A stretch of DNA of 64,000 bases. Source: Viridothelium virens (taxonomy: Eukaryota > Ascomycota > Dothideomycetes > Trypetheliales > Trypetheliaceae). Each line of letters starts with the position of its first letter. Within the stretch, counting starts at the first letter, position 1. The stretch is taken from the NCBI GenBank assembly GCA_010094025.1, contig ML991800.1, positions 186,001 through 250,000 on the forward strand. The letters run 5' to 3'. Both the position numbers and the translations under genes were made by a program. Below, piece by piece: positions 33,985 to 45,000 of the stretch. The notes beneath the pieces are model-generated. The model searched no databases. It was given only the letters and a program-made list of their open reading frames with translations, and was not told where the DNA came from.

Positions 33985-36378
33985 ATGGGGCTACCTCGGC
34001 CCTTCACCTATCGTCTGCAAAACGTTCCGGGCAACACATCTGAAGAGCAGCTTTTGAAGTATTTTGTTCACAAGGACCGCCCGGGCATCAAAGTGCGATC
34101 ATTATGTCGCTCTGTGGACCCATTGAGTGATACGTTAACAGCGACTATTTCTTTCAACGTCGAGGAAGGAGAGAGTCCCCGTCAGCCCGAACTCCTTGAC
34201 CCCGATGAATCAGATATCGACATCGACGATAATTTCTATGGTCTGACGCCTCTGAACAGCCCGGAGGAACCAATCCTTGCAGATGTCATTGCTGTGACTG
34301 GGTTAGCCGGTCATGCATTTGGATCATGGGCCTGCTCGCCGCACCAAATGTGGCTCCGAGATTTTCTGCCCAAAGACTTAAAGAATATTCGAGTTCTTAT
34401 CTATGGCTACAACTCGCAACTGCGGGCGGCGCATTCGAGGTCGCTCCTGGGAGATCACGTACGCATGTTCAAACAACGCCTCCTAACACTCTCTCCGTCC
34501 GCCCGAGTTCAACATCGACCCATCATTTTCGTCGGCCACAGTCTTGGGTGTTTGCTTATCAAGAAGGCTCTCGTTGAGATAATCGGATCGCCAAATGCCG
34601 GCCATATATCGAATTTCCCACTGATAGTATTCCTTGCGGCACCACACAGAGGATTGTCCGTTGTATCACTCCAGACGATCCTTGCGGTCGAAAACCCTTC
34701 CAAAGATATTGTAGACGAACTCGGCGAATCTTCCTCTACGTTGACTGACCTCAATGAAAACTTCGCGAGGATAGCGCACGCGCTGAACATTCTCTCGTGC
34801 TACGAGCTACAAAAGACTAACACCCTGATCAGTGATAGCGAAGGCAATTGGAAGCGAGAAGGGCCGCCAACGATGATGGTTTCTCAGAACTCGGCGATGC
34901 TTCATTCCGCGAACGAGATACGCGTGCCGTGCGATGCGGATCATTCAAAGATTGCTAAGCTCCGCCGTACCGAAGCGAGTCTTTATCCGATCTTGAAAAC
35001 GAAAATCTTACAGGCGCTGGAGCGGCATTCAGACTCCGAAGCAAGTTCATTCAGCGACCAGCGTAGCAACTTTGGAGAAGAGGTCGGGCGTCCATCTCCA
35101 GGACCCAGCCCGCCCTTGGAAGGACGTACATCACGGGGTGGTCCCCAGAGCTTTTTACTTCAGCCTCCACGAGAGTTTAACCTCGAACAAAGGCGAATGA
35201 TTGCAGCACGTTCTCCATCACTGGAAGTTCAGCAGGATGTAACTCATCCCAAAACTCCTGCGATGTCTGGCCCCGATCACCATGCAGGCCAACGGACACC
35301 TCTGGCCCCTTCACCGCTCCCTGATGTTGGGCCTCCTCGGGTGCCGATGAACTTTGAAATTGCCAGCCAGTCACAATCAGAATATCCCCCAAAGATGTCA
35401 CCAAACCTCGCGCCTGCGGACGCGCCGTGCCCACCGGAGGCCGAGTTGCCAAGGGGTTCAGAAGAGAAGCAGACTGTAGGGACGAATGCCATGGATTTGA
35501 GGGAATCCTTGTTGCCCGAGCAAGGGATCGAGAACTTCACCAGTCAGACAGAGAAGCAAGTAGTAACCGAAGAACCTGACGCAGATACTAGTCCGGGCGA
35601 GATCCGAGAAAGAAGATCTAGGAGTCTCTCTGGGCTACTACATCTATGTAGTGAATTCCAGGAACGTGACTCTGACAGTCACGATGATCATCGATCTTCT
35701 ACCTTGGCAGGGAATACTTTGAAGAGTGATAGCCCCAGCCCGACTTATAATGGTTCAAGCTCGTCACAAAGCTCCATCAAACGCTATTCACTCAAATTGC
35801 TCGATCGTCTCCACATGACTTCGCCAAAGGGTGAGAAGCCAGAACCTCACGAGATCCTTAGGGCGGCTGCTGAGAACAATCTCGACCTGCTTCGAGATCT
35901 CATCGAGCGAGGCGCCGACGTGGACTCAAGAATAGCCTCAGCGAGCAACAGGACTGCGCTTCATGAAGCCGCAATACACAATGGCAAGGAGATTGCGGAG
36001 TATCTCATAATGAAAGGCGCGAAAAAGGACGCCCGGTCCAAGACCAAATCCACTCCACTCCACGAAGCTGCGTTCGCGGGTTCCAATGATGTGGCAACTC
36101 TCCTCATTCTCACTGGTGCGCCACTACAAGCCAAGAATTCGGACGACGAAACGCCTCTCTTTGTCGCATCGAAAACAGGACACCTCGAGATCGCAAAGGA
36201 ACTGCTAGATCATGATGCCGACTTCAACGCACCACGCGAAGACGGGAAGACGCCGCTGCAGATCGCAGAGGCGGGAGGGTTCAAGGAAATTTGCCGTGTC
36301 CTGAGAGCTAAGGGAGCTAGACTGCCGAGAAGGAACACGACGACCGAGCAGGCACCGCAATGGCCTGGCCTATTTTGA
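33985..36378 (+). CDS. Alpha/beta-hydrolase (SesB/SERAC1-like) plus ankyrin-repeat protein
   Basis: Single-exon gene, 797 aa. Residues ~95-350 form an alpha/beta hydrolase of the DUF676/SesB type: ADVIAVTGLAGHAFGSW, WLRDFLPKDLKNIRVLIYGY, the nucleophile elbow FVGHSLGC (Ser186), FLAAPHRG, and DADHSKIAKL, which supplies the likely catalytic His. A ~250-residue disordered Ser/Pro-rich linker follows. Four to five ankyrin repeats run from about residue 625 to 780 (PHEILRAAAENNLDLLRDLI, TALHEAAIHNGKEIAEYLI, TPLHEAAFAG, TPLFVASKTGHLEIAKELL, TPLQIAEAGGF). SesB-type hydrolases are common N-terminal effector domains of fungal NLR-like proteins, and ankyrin repeats are common C-terminal sensor domains. 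Here both ends are present without a nucleotide-binding NACHT/NB-ARC core. A role in non-self recognition is an inference; a lipase-type housekeeping role is possible. Confidence 0.85.
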   Translation: MGLPRPFTYRLQNVPGNTSEEQLLKYFVHKDRPGIKVRSLCRSVDPLSDTLTATISFNVEEGESPRQPELLDPDESDIDIDDNFYGLTPLNSPEEPILADVIAVTGLAGHAFGSWACSPHQMWLRDFLPKDLKNIRVLIYGYNSQLRAAHSRSLLGDHVRMFKQRLLTLSPSARVQHRPIIFVGHSLGCLLIKKALVEIIGSPNAGHISNFPLIVFLAAPHRGLSVVSLQTILAVENPSKDIVDELGESSSTLTDLNENFARIAHALNILSCYELQKTNTLISDSEGNWKREGPPTMMVSQNSAMLHSANEIRVPCDADHSKIAKLRRTEASLYPILKTKILQALERHSDSEASSFSDQRSNFGEEVGRPSPGPSPPLEGRTSRGGPQSFLLQPPREFNLEQRRMIAARSPSLEVQQDVTHPKTPAMSGPDHHAGQRTPLAPSPLPDVGPPRVPMNFEIASQSQSEYPPKMSPNLAPADAPCPPEAELPRGSEEKQTVGTNAMDLRESLLPEQGIENFTSQTEKQVVTEEPDADTSPGEIRERRSRSLSGLLHLCSEFQERDSDSHDDHRSSTLAGNTLKSDSPSPTYNGSSSSQSSIKRYSLKLLDRLHMTSPKGEKPEPHEILRAAAENNLDLLRDLIERGADVDSRIASASNRTALHEAAIHNGKEIAEYLIMKGAKKDARSKTKSTPLHEAAFAGSNDVATLLILTGAPLQAKNSDDETPLFVASKTGHLEIAKELLDHDADFNAPREDGKTPLQIAEAGGFKEICRVLRAKGARLPRRNTTTEQAPQWPGLF

Positions 36379-36800
36379 TCTGGATTTCGAGACTGTAATC
36401 TCCATCTGATACCAAGAAGGCCACGTCAACTTGAGTAGCATTGGACGTGTGCTACGGAGAAGAGGCGTCTGAATAGGACTCCATCACACAATTGGAGACT
36501 AGAGACCACAGTGTGTCAACGATATCATGGGTCATGTGACTCTTCCTGGATCACTTCTGTAGATGAGTTCGAGAGTCGAGATAACCCCGCTGCGCGCCGC
36601 GCTGAGAACGAAGAAGGCAGAGACTGAGTTTTTGTAAGTTTCATACCTAAAATATGAAGGAAAGCCCAGTTACTTACTCGTGGGTTGCGTGCTGTAGTTA
36701 GCATTCGGGATCATCGGTACTTCAGAAGTCGCTGAACCTAAGGGCCAGAAATGATGGAAATTCAAAGATGGATGCCGGAATGATTGGCAACGTTGTCAAT
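36379..36800. other. Intergenic
   Basis: About 420 bp after the hydrolase-ankyrin gene with no recognisable coding sequence. It faces the 3' end of a possible small gene on the opposite strand. Confidence 0.5.
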
Positions 36801-37140
36801 CTACGATTCCTTCCCGTTTGTCTTGACGAGAGACTGCCTTTGCGCCGGCGACTTTACGGTCTGATCGAAATCTAGTCCAGCGGAAGATGTCTCTTCAACG
36901 TCTTTGAGAGATCTACCAGAGGGCACTGCGCGGGGTTCAGACTTGGGGTATACGAAGGTCAATTTGTCCCCTATAGATCAGTCGTCGACGACTGATTAAT
37001 GCGAGAAGCAGGAAGAGGAAAATGAGACTTGTAGGATGCGCTCTGGTGAATTCAAAGACCGGAGAGTCATCTCTGAAGTACAAGTAGTCATTCAGGACAA
37101 CTCGTCTGCCGGCTTCGAATATTAGCTGAATAGGGGCCAT
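36801..37140 (-). CDS. Possible small hypothetical protein, intron uncertain
   Basis: From ATG 37140 the frame reads MAPIQLIFEAGRRVVLNDYL and then DDSPVFEFTRAHPT. The downstream frame ending at TAG 36801 reads as an equally protein-like tail (YPKSEPRAVPSGRSLKDVEE, LDFDQTVKSPAQRQS). A 58-bp intron 36971-37028 (weak donor GTCTCA, acceptor TAG) joins them in frame as exons 37140-37029 and 36970-36801: 282 bp, 93 aa. If unspliced, the first frame instead encodes a hydrophobic segment (LIFLFLLLALI) and stops at 36937. I do not recognise a family, and no coding evidence beyond composition is available. Confidence 0.35.
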
Positions 37141-38359
37141 GATGATCGCGTTACCGAGTAGGTATCAGTGACTACTGCAAGGAAGGCAGTAGCCAAGGTA
37201 TATACAGAGGTTCGCTACGTGAGAACGGCAGAAGGCGCTTTGCCCGGATCCGCTAATTTGGCAGTTGGTTATATGGTAATACGAGTACGCGTCTTTAGGG
37301 CGGGCTACATGTCTCAGCCTGGAGTCATGAGGGGGGTTGCGCCATCAATGTTGGCGGCTGGATTTAAGCATAGCAAGTTAATGTATTCTTAGATTGACGT
37401 GAAACTAAATAGGTACGCTGACAAGCATCATTCTCTCTCTCAAACACCAGATGTGAGAGCGAGAAGTTCATCGACTATTAGCATTGATTGAACAATATTG
37501 GTACTGATTTGAGGGTTTCGGCCGACCAAAAACAAAAACAAATCATTCCATAATTTCCACACGGTAGAGTATGGTGTTGCCCTACTTCTCAGCTCTCGCC
37601 CGAAGCTGAAGGCCAGATTCTGGGCGTCTCCTCAGGGCGACGTATCGCCGGCAACCCCGTTTCGGCTGGAAGGATTGCTCCAAATTCTGGGGAGTTGGTT
37701 ACATGCAAAACATTCAGAATATACGGAGGACTGGCGCGATACTAGACTTCTTGGCGATACTGACGTTGCCTTGATTCTCTGGCAATCGAGTGTAAAGTAT
37801 TCGCGGGGACGACAAGTCGACCCGGAAGTAAGCTGCAAGGCCGGCACATGGGTGTGCACGTTGCACCGTTGACTCGCAGAATGGATATGTAAGCCGGGGA
37901 AATCAAAGAAGCGGGACGGAGCAGCTGATGATGCACAGGGACGTTTCAAGATTCAGCTTTGCCTTACTCTAAACGACCTAAGCACCCGAGCATCCAAGCT
38001 CAGCATCCCCTGACTCGGTCGTCTACATATTGCGGGGTGCGCAACGATCCGTAGAGTGTAATTCGTTGAAAATACGGCTCTCTTCCACAATGTATCGGAC
38101 GGAGACACTTGCTACAATCGTGGCTATCCTGGAGCATACGCGTCGTGCTGCAAGATCATTTGCACGGTGGCTTTGGACGGAAGAATAGAATCAGGAGCGC
38201 CATCTTCTACAGCATCTGACATATCACAATTTCTCATTGGAGGTAAGCTGCCGATATCTGATGGTTGGAAAGTCACCAAATGCCGAGAAGAATTTTAGAA
38301 CAGAGTTGCAGAGATACTCAACACTGCATGATTTCCCATAATCTGACTTAAACTGTCAC
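37141..38359. other. Intergenic, 1.2 kb
   Basis: No supportable gene on either strand. It lies between the possible small gene and the 3' end of the dienelactone-hydrolase-like gene. Confidence 0.5.
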
Positions 38360-39318
38360 TTACGATTTGACGTATTCATCAAACCACTGCACGGCCTGAT
38401 AGAAAGCCTGCTCTTTTGCCCATTTGATCTGCGGCTGGCTGAGATCTGCACGGACAGCAAAGCCATGCGATGTCCCAGAATACAGGGATAACTGGTATGG
38501 CACTGACATGTCTTTGAGCATGTCCTCTGTCTCCCTTCGCTTTGGAGCGGGGAAGATCTGATCTGTCTCTATTGATGGGTCAGTCAACTGCTAGTCAATG
38601 TCATTGAGCATGCACGACTGGCACTCACCGGCAGCCGCAATGCTGATTGGCCGAGTGATGGACTTGACCTCTTCGGCATCCACGAAGCTTGGATGGGCCA
38701 CAAAGCCTGCGTCTATCAAGCCGTCTTTCAGAAATCTAAAGACATACTTCGCCCCAAAGCAATAGCCCACAGCTCCAATTTGCTTAACGCCTAGATTGGA
38801 CCGCATCTCCTTGATGGTCGCTTCCACGATGGGGTCTACCCGCTCATTGCCATGACCTTGCCGCCAAGTCCCTATGTCAAAGTTCTCGGGGCGGTTGAGT
38901 GGGACAGGATCGCCGTCAAATAGGTCAGGCATGACGCAAAAGTATCCATTGGCCGCGAACTGGTCCGCAATGCTGTAAACTGTCAATGAACGTTGCTTTC
39001 AATTGGAGGACTAGCTGGACCGTACAGCTGTGCATTGATGGCTTCATATCCGATCACGTCGGTTAGAATGAGGACGGCGTGTGCATTATCGCCTTTATCT
39101 TTGGGGTATGAGAAATATGTCGGGACTAGTCTGTAATTAGACTCGACGAGATGCTGGGATCAGATTTGCTGTACTATTGCCGATTCTCTTAATCTCCCCC
39201 ACACTCTCGCCAGTATGCTTCACACCTTGATCACTATGTCAATACCTAATGGCCTTGCTTGTTGAGAATGGCCTTACTTACCAACGGTGCAGCATTGAGC
39301 TGGTGGGTATGAGGCCAT
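38360..39318 (-). CDS. Dienelactone hydrolase family protein
   Basis: Five exons: 39318-39282, 39225-39175, 39125-39026, 38972-38629, 38568-38360. They total 741 bp, or 246 aa. Opening residues MASYPPAQCCTVGVKHTGE and the segment HAVLILTDVIGYEAINAQLI match fungal dienelactone hydrolases. The nucleophile elbow GAVGYCFGAKYV carries the Cys typical of the family. SIAAAETDQIFPAP supplies the acid, and SGTSHGFAVR the catalytic His. There is no signal peptide. Members hydrolyse lactones and related esters. It is transcribed in the same direction as the FSH1-type gene 373 bp away and lies next to the polyketide synthase, so action on a lactone product is possible but unproven. Small first exons and weak splice motifs make the N-terminal joints the least certain part. 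Confidence 0.87.
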
Positions 39319-39691
39319 TTGCACTTCTACTACACGCACGCAATCGAAGCGGAACTTGAACTCTTATCTCGTCAATCGATATTGTGGCTGAAGAGAATAC
39401 GTACAAGGGCACGTAATGCTGGGTAGGTAAAATAGGTAGGTAATTTTTGCTTCGTGAATGCGCACAAGGTGGGGGTTTGCTGGACGGAGTACGGGTCCTA
39501 CTTATTTCGACCCTCGGCATGACCTGCATATCTGGTACAGGGAACTTACTCCTTACTACTACACACTTATTCTCATTGGTTGTGAAAGTTCAACATTTAA
39601 GCAGCTTCAACTTCTGTGTGTGTTGTAAAGTGCGATGTCCCATTGATTGCAACTGCTACCAAGTTTAGTCAGACATTTCTTTTCTGTCCAT

Positions 39692-40564
39692 TCACATTCG
39701 ATCTACGTCAAATTGGACAGCGGTCAGAAAATCAGCGACACATTTTCGAATCTTCTGTTGGTTCCTGGGGTCCGACGGGACAGTCTGTGCGACGGTCTGT
39801 TAATTCTATGACACGCTCAGGAAAGGGGACTTTGGGCTCTTACATGACCTTTCGAGTGCTGTAACATACGAGCTTTGTCTTGAGCGTAGTAGGAGTGCAT
39901 GATCACAGCCGACTCCTTAAACATGTCCTTCAGGCCATAGATGTGGAGTGAATGAATAGGAATGCGCTCGGCATCGTTCTTAGGCGCAAAGTCTGACTCG
40001 GTCATGGATTTGTCTGTCGAAGCGACGCCACAGAAGATGACGGCGCATTTGATGGACTTGTGCTTTTGAGCAAGCCTGGTCGCGACCATGCCTGACTCTG
40101 AATATGCAACAACCCCGTCAAATGGCCCCATGGTCGGGATGATATGCTCTGTGATGTATTCGATAGCATCATCTACCGCCGCAGCTGTGACGCGCAGCCC
40201 AGGTTGCGCAACTCCAAAATTATGCACGTCAACATTTGCGTCATTCGTCCAGCAGTAATTGGGAGGATCTGGGAAAATCCACATGCTGGTATCACGACCC
40301 TTGATCCGATTCACGCACTCGAGCGACATCTCGTAAGGTCCGCAAGGATAGTGGAGCTTCACTTTTCCTTGCTCCTCGAGCTCGCTGAAAAATGGCCCTG
40401 TGGCACAGCTTTAGCAATTTTGGCAAACTTCCCATGTTATAATCTCTCTTCACCTATTTTATCCTCAAACACCTGTATTTCTCAGCGATCTGCTCTTGCT
40501 ATTGCATGTATTCGCTTACCTTGGGATTGCCAAAGGCCGCGTGAAGACATAGAAAATTGAGCAT
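39692..40564 (-). CDS. FSH1-type serine hydrolase, candidate trans-acting polyketide thioesterase (LovG-like)
   Basis: Four exons: 40564-40520, 40472-40454, 40397-39844, 39796-39692. They total 723 bp, or 240 aa. It is a cytosolic alpha/beta hydrolase of the FSH1 family (PF03959). It opens with NFLCLHAAFGNPKVFEDKIG, has the nucleophile elbow GVVAYSESGMVATRLA (Ser121), HSLHIYGLKD for the acid, and SKGHTVAQ with the catalytic His spanning the last intron. The second exon is only 19 nt (40454-40472) and is needed to reach the conserved GPFFSELEEQG frame. FSH1-family LovG releases the product from the lovastatin PKS, and many reducing PKS clusters carry such an enzyme. This gene is divergent from the PKS, whose protein lacks a thioesterase domain, so release of that PKS product is a strong inference. 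Confidence 0.88.
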
Positions 40565-40648
40565 GATGTGTCGAAGGACTCTTCCAGCCTCAATCGCTGT
40601 CCGAGCGTATCGATTCCAGTACATCTTGTGACGTTGAGTGAACGCCTG

Positions 40649-40655
40649 TTTTATA
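40649..40655 (-). promoter_or_regulatory. TATA-box candidate of the FSH1-type hydrolase gene
   Basis: TATAAAA on the minus strand, 85 bp upstream of ATG 40564. Confidence 0.5.
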
Positions 40656-41950
40656 CTCATCGGTCTTCATGTCATGTCGGGTGTGTTCATCCATGTTGAT
40701 AGGTGTACCGAGTCTTCCCTAACGGCATGCCACCCCTGTGCAAGTCTTCCCGAGTGTCTCGGCTTCATGGTATTCTGAACGTGTTATCGACCATTTGGGA
40801 TGGCATTCCTCGGGAGCTACTTGGTAAACCACGTCAGCTTCGTGATGATGAAGGATAAGCGAAATGCGGACAATAAGACAGGCGTAGGGATTAGCTGTGT
40901 ATCAATTGAGAAGGCATAGCACATACCAGACGTGGTGATAGAGGAGAGGGCATCATCTGCGAATATCCAGATTCGTGCACGACTCTGGAGGAGGGCTTGC
41001 ATTCGATCCGTGAGGGTTTGTTGAGAAAAATCCGAGCTGCGGGCATCGTACGCAGTATTCGCAAGCCCGCTCCTTCAGATCTCCCATCTGGTCCAAAGCC
41101 TTGCATGCAATTGGACGAGTTGGACATCGACTGCCGGATTGAGATCTAAATTTCCAGTGCATGCATACCATCGGGGAAAATATCCCTCCCTGCGATAAAG
41201 CACCCGTTGGAGCTTAGCCCCATGTTAGTTAGTCGCGCTACTGGGGTCTACTTTTGGGTAGCGAAAAATGATACCTAGGTGCAGAATCATGTCGACCTTT
41301 TCCTCCTACATCTTCTACGGACTACTTCCTTATCTCTACGGAGAATAAGCTAGAGAACCACTTTAATTACACACAAGGGTTCAATGCTGTTTACGCGGAT
41401 CACCGTTGATGTACGGGAAGGCACAGAGAACCCAGCTGGTAAGCCACGATATTTTCCGGATCCAACCAGGTATGGTTCATTATAGTTTCCTTGTACTGAG
41501 TCAAGAGAGCCTCTGCGTACCTGTGGGAAAACAGACGGAACGAAAAATAAAATACACGGATCGGCTCACGTGAAGCCTGTAGCAGTGGCTCTGCTCCCGT
41601 CTCTGTACCTAGTTCAGACCATTGCACACTACTACAGCTAGAGCTGTCCAATAGATTGGAGTTCTCTTGTGCCACATCAGCCATTTGCACCTCAACTTCC
41701 TTAGCTTTACTCTTCGACTATGTAGCTCATGACCGTCTGGGAGCCAGAGTCTGCAATCAACAGTCCCAACGACAAATTCGGTAGTGTTAAACAACTAGTT
41801 AGTACAAGCTGCCATCGAGGCATTCTGCAGATTCCAAATCAGCTTCATCCCCACAGGAGTGTACCCTACACGACTGTTCATGGCTTATGTAGGGGCCTAT
41901 CTTGAAACTGACCAAGTTATTGTGGCGTTGTCGGGGATGTCCACAACAAG

Positions 41951-41957
41951 TATAAAT
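41951..41957 (+). promoter_or_regulatory. TATA-box candidate of the polyketide synthase gene
   Basis: TATAAAT about 110 bp upstream of ATG 42067. Confidence 0.45.
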
Positions 41958-42066
41958 TCGTCCTCACCATGCGGGCTGTTCCTTTCCACAAGGCAGTCTT
42001 TAGATCTCAAGCGTTGAGCTGCCGCGAATACTTTAGCTGCTTTCCCAGTCCATAAGGAGTTCCACG

Positions 42067-45000
42067 ATGACCGGACCAATTGCTATCATTGGCTTGGTAA
42101 GCCTTCCTGATGGCCCTTGCAAACAGATGCTGACGATCAAAGTCGTGCCGAATTCCAGGTGGAGGGAACCTGGACGAGTTGGTTGACACTTTGATGACTG
42201 GAACGAACACATGGTCCGAAGTCCCGGAAGATAGATTCAATGGCTCGGCATTCTATCATCCTGATCCAGCGCGAAGAGGCCAGTTCAACTCGCAAGGGGC
42301 GCATTTCGTCGACGGAAACGTTAAAAAGTTCGACGCTCCATTCTTCAACCTCTCCGTTGCCGAGGCCAATGCCATGGACCCTCAGCAGAGACAACTACTC
42401 GAGGTTTCTTACGAGGCCCTTGAGACAGCTGGTATGCCTCTCGAGTCGGTATCTGGTCGTAACATGGGTGTCTTTGTTTCTAATACCATGGTCAACACCC
42501 TCTCCCTAGCCGAGCAAGACCATCAAGCTTCATCAATGTTCATGGCAACGTCAACCTCTTCGGTCATGCTTTCAAACCGGATTTCTTATCTCTTCAATCT
42601 GCATGGACCTAGCTTCACCGTTGACACAGCATGTTCCAGTGCACTGACTGCCCTACATCTAGCTGTCCAAGACCTGCAGCGCGGGGATTGCGAGTCAGCC
42701 ATCGTAGCTGGGTCCCATTTGATAACTGCACCAGATGATTGGCTGTCTTTGTCTACCCTTGGACTCCACTGTAACAGTGGTAAATGCTTCTCATACGATG
42801 ATAGGGCTCAAACTGGTTACGGTCGTGGTGAAGGTACTCTTGCAATAATATTGAAGCCGCTCGCTGCTGCCTTGCATGATTGTGATCCGATCAGAGCGCT
42901 GATTCGTGGCACGGGCATCAACCAGAACGGGAAGCGTTCCGGTGGCTTGACAGCACCATCCGTTGACGCACAAGAGGCCCTCATTCGAGAAACGTATCGT
43001 AAGGCGAGATTGAACCTTGCTGATGTGGATTTCGTTGAGGGCCATGGTACAGGCACAGGTGTCGGCGATCCTGTCGAGATCCAGGCTTTCGGGCGTACCT
43101 TTGGAAGGGCTTCGCCTGACAAAAAGGTTCTCATTGGGTCGGTGAAAAGTAACATAGGTCATTTGGAAGGCTCAAGCGGTCTTGCGTCCATCATCAAATC
43201 CGTTCTCATGATCGAAAAGGCACTCTTTTTCCCGAATGCGGATTTTGAAGAGGAGAATACACGATACCCTCCATCGAAACATAACCTACAGGTACGTTAG
43301 TCACGTTGTGACAATTATTGAAGGGCGCTCTGATGAGATCTTTTTAGGTCTGCTCCTACCTTCAACCGTGGCGGTCTGAAAATGGCAAGCGACGGACCAT
43401 TTCGATCAACAGCTCCGGTAGATTCTTCGTGCTAGATTATTGCTGTGCTTTGGCTGATATAAATAGGATTCGGTGGCGCAAATTCCCATGTGATCTTGCA
43501 AGAGTACATCCCTGACCAGGAGTACACGCTCGCGACCATCAATGGCGAAGGTAATACGCGTCTTGCGCAATTCTACAGAGAATTCAAGGGCGCCAATGGT
43601 GTCCGACCGCCTACAAATCATGTCAATGGTCATTCAGAGATCAGACTGGGCGAAAAGGAACAAGTAAAAGAAGCCCAAAATTCGCTCGAGAAGACGGTTG
43701 TTGAAAAAACCGGCGCCGTCATTAACATTTCACGCCACCGTCTTTTCGTCATATCAGCCCGCACGCAGCAGTCGCTCGACGACGGATTGACTGCGCTGGA
43801 TGCGTATATGCGTAATGCAATTTATGATCCAAATTTTCTGAACAATTTGGCATATACGCTGGGCGAGCGCAAGTCATTGTTCCCGTGGCGAGCAATCTTG
43901 GTGGCGGCAATGCATAGGGATATCTTTCAAGGCCTACAAAGCCGCACAGCGGTTAAAGGGCAGGCTATTGATGAGCCGAGGATAGCTTTCGTCTTTACGG
44001 GCCAGGGAGCGGCATGGCCTCGCATGGGTTACGACGTTTACCAATGGTCTCGCGAATTTCGAGAAAGCGTGCGAGAATCTGAGGAATACCTGTACTCCCT
44101 CGGCGTCAAATGGTCGCTCTCTCACGAACTGAGCAAGTCGAAGGTCGATTCCTTGATAATGACAGCAGAGATGTCTCAGACCCTTACAACATGCGTGCAA
44201 GTTGCTCTCGTTGATATGCTGGCAGCTTGGAATATCCGACCGGGTGTTGTAAATGGCCATTCTAGTGGAGAGATAGCTGCTGCCTATGCCGCCGGGGCCC
44301 TTTCCAAACAGGACTGTATCAAGCTCGCCTACTTCAGAGGATTGGCTGCTGCAGAGCTCTGCAATGGCGTGTCAGAGCTTCAGGGAGGCATGCTCGCACT
44401 TGGTGTCGGATACATCCATGCTCAAAACCTCATCTCTCGTATTAGGGACGGCCAGGTCAAAATTGCCTGCATAAACTCTCCTGGCAGCGTGACGTTATCT
44501 GGAGACATGCACGCGATCCAAACAGCGAAGAAACTTGCTGATGAACTCGGCATATTTGCTCGCTTATTGAAGGTCGATGTCGCATATCATTCCCATGTAA
44601 GCATTACCACCCCACCCGGTCAAACACATCATGGCCCATGATAGGTACTGACACGCAATAGCACATGAAAGCAGTCGAACAGGCATACGCCCATGGGATT
44701 GGGTCCATACAGCCTAATCATAACGCGGACATCTCGTTCTCTTCCTCACTCAGAGGTCGTGTCGCAGCTCCATCAGAGCTCAGTGAGCGTTACTGGGTCG
44801 ACAATCTGCTGGAGCCGGTGAACTTTACGAAGGGCATTGAGCAACTGTTCTCGAAGCCCTATTCCGATAATCCAGGCTGGCGTCCCAATGTGATTATCGA
44901 GATAGGGCCTCATCCTGCTCTGAGACAACCAGCTTTGCAAACAATTAAGAGTGCTGGCATGGGAGAAGATGTCAGCTATCTTGCCACCATCAAGCGTGAC

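Larger units (their letters stand above)
40565..42066. promoter_or_regulatory. Divergent promoter between the FSH1-type hydrolase and the polyketide synthase
   Basis: 1.5 kb between the two ATGs with no coding exon that can be supported. TATA candidates near both ends point outward. Shared control of the two genes is inferred from geometry; no transcription-factor site was identified. Confidence 0.5.

Noticed and set aside
41400-41690. 96-codon minus-strand frame in the PKS promoter
   Set aside because: No recognisable family, and it sits in the divergent promoter; the splice context does not extend it.
42158-42180. Acceptor CCAG for the first PKS intron
   Set aside because: It breaks the frame; AAAG before 42143 restores IGLSCRIPGGGNLDEL, the conserved KS start.
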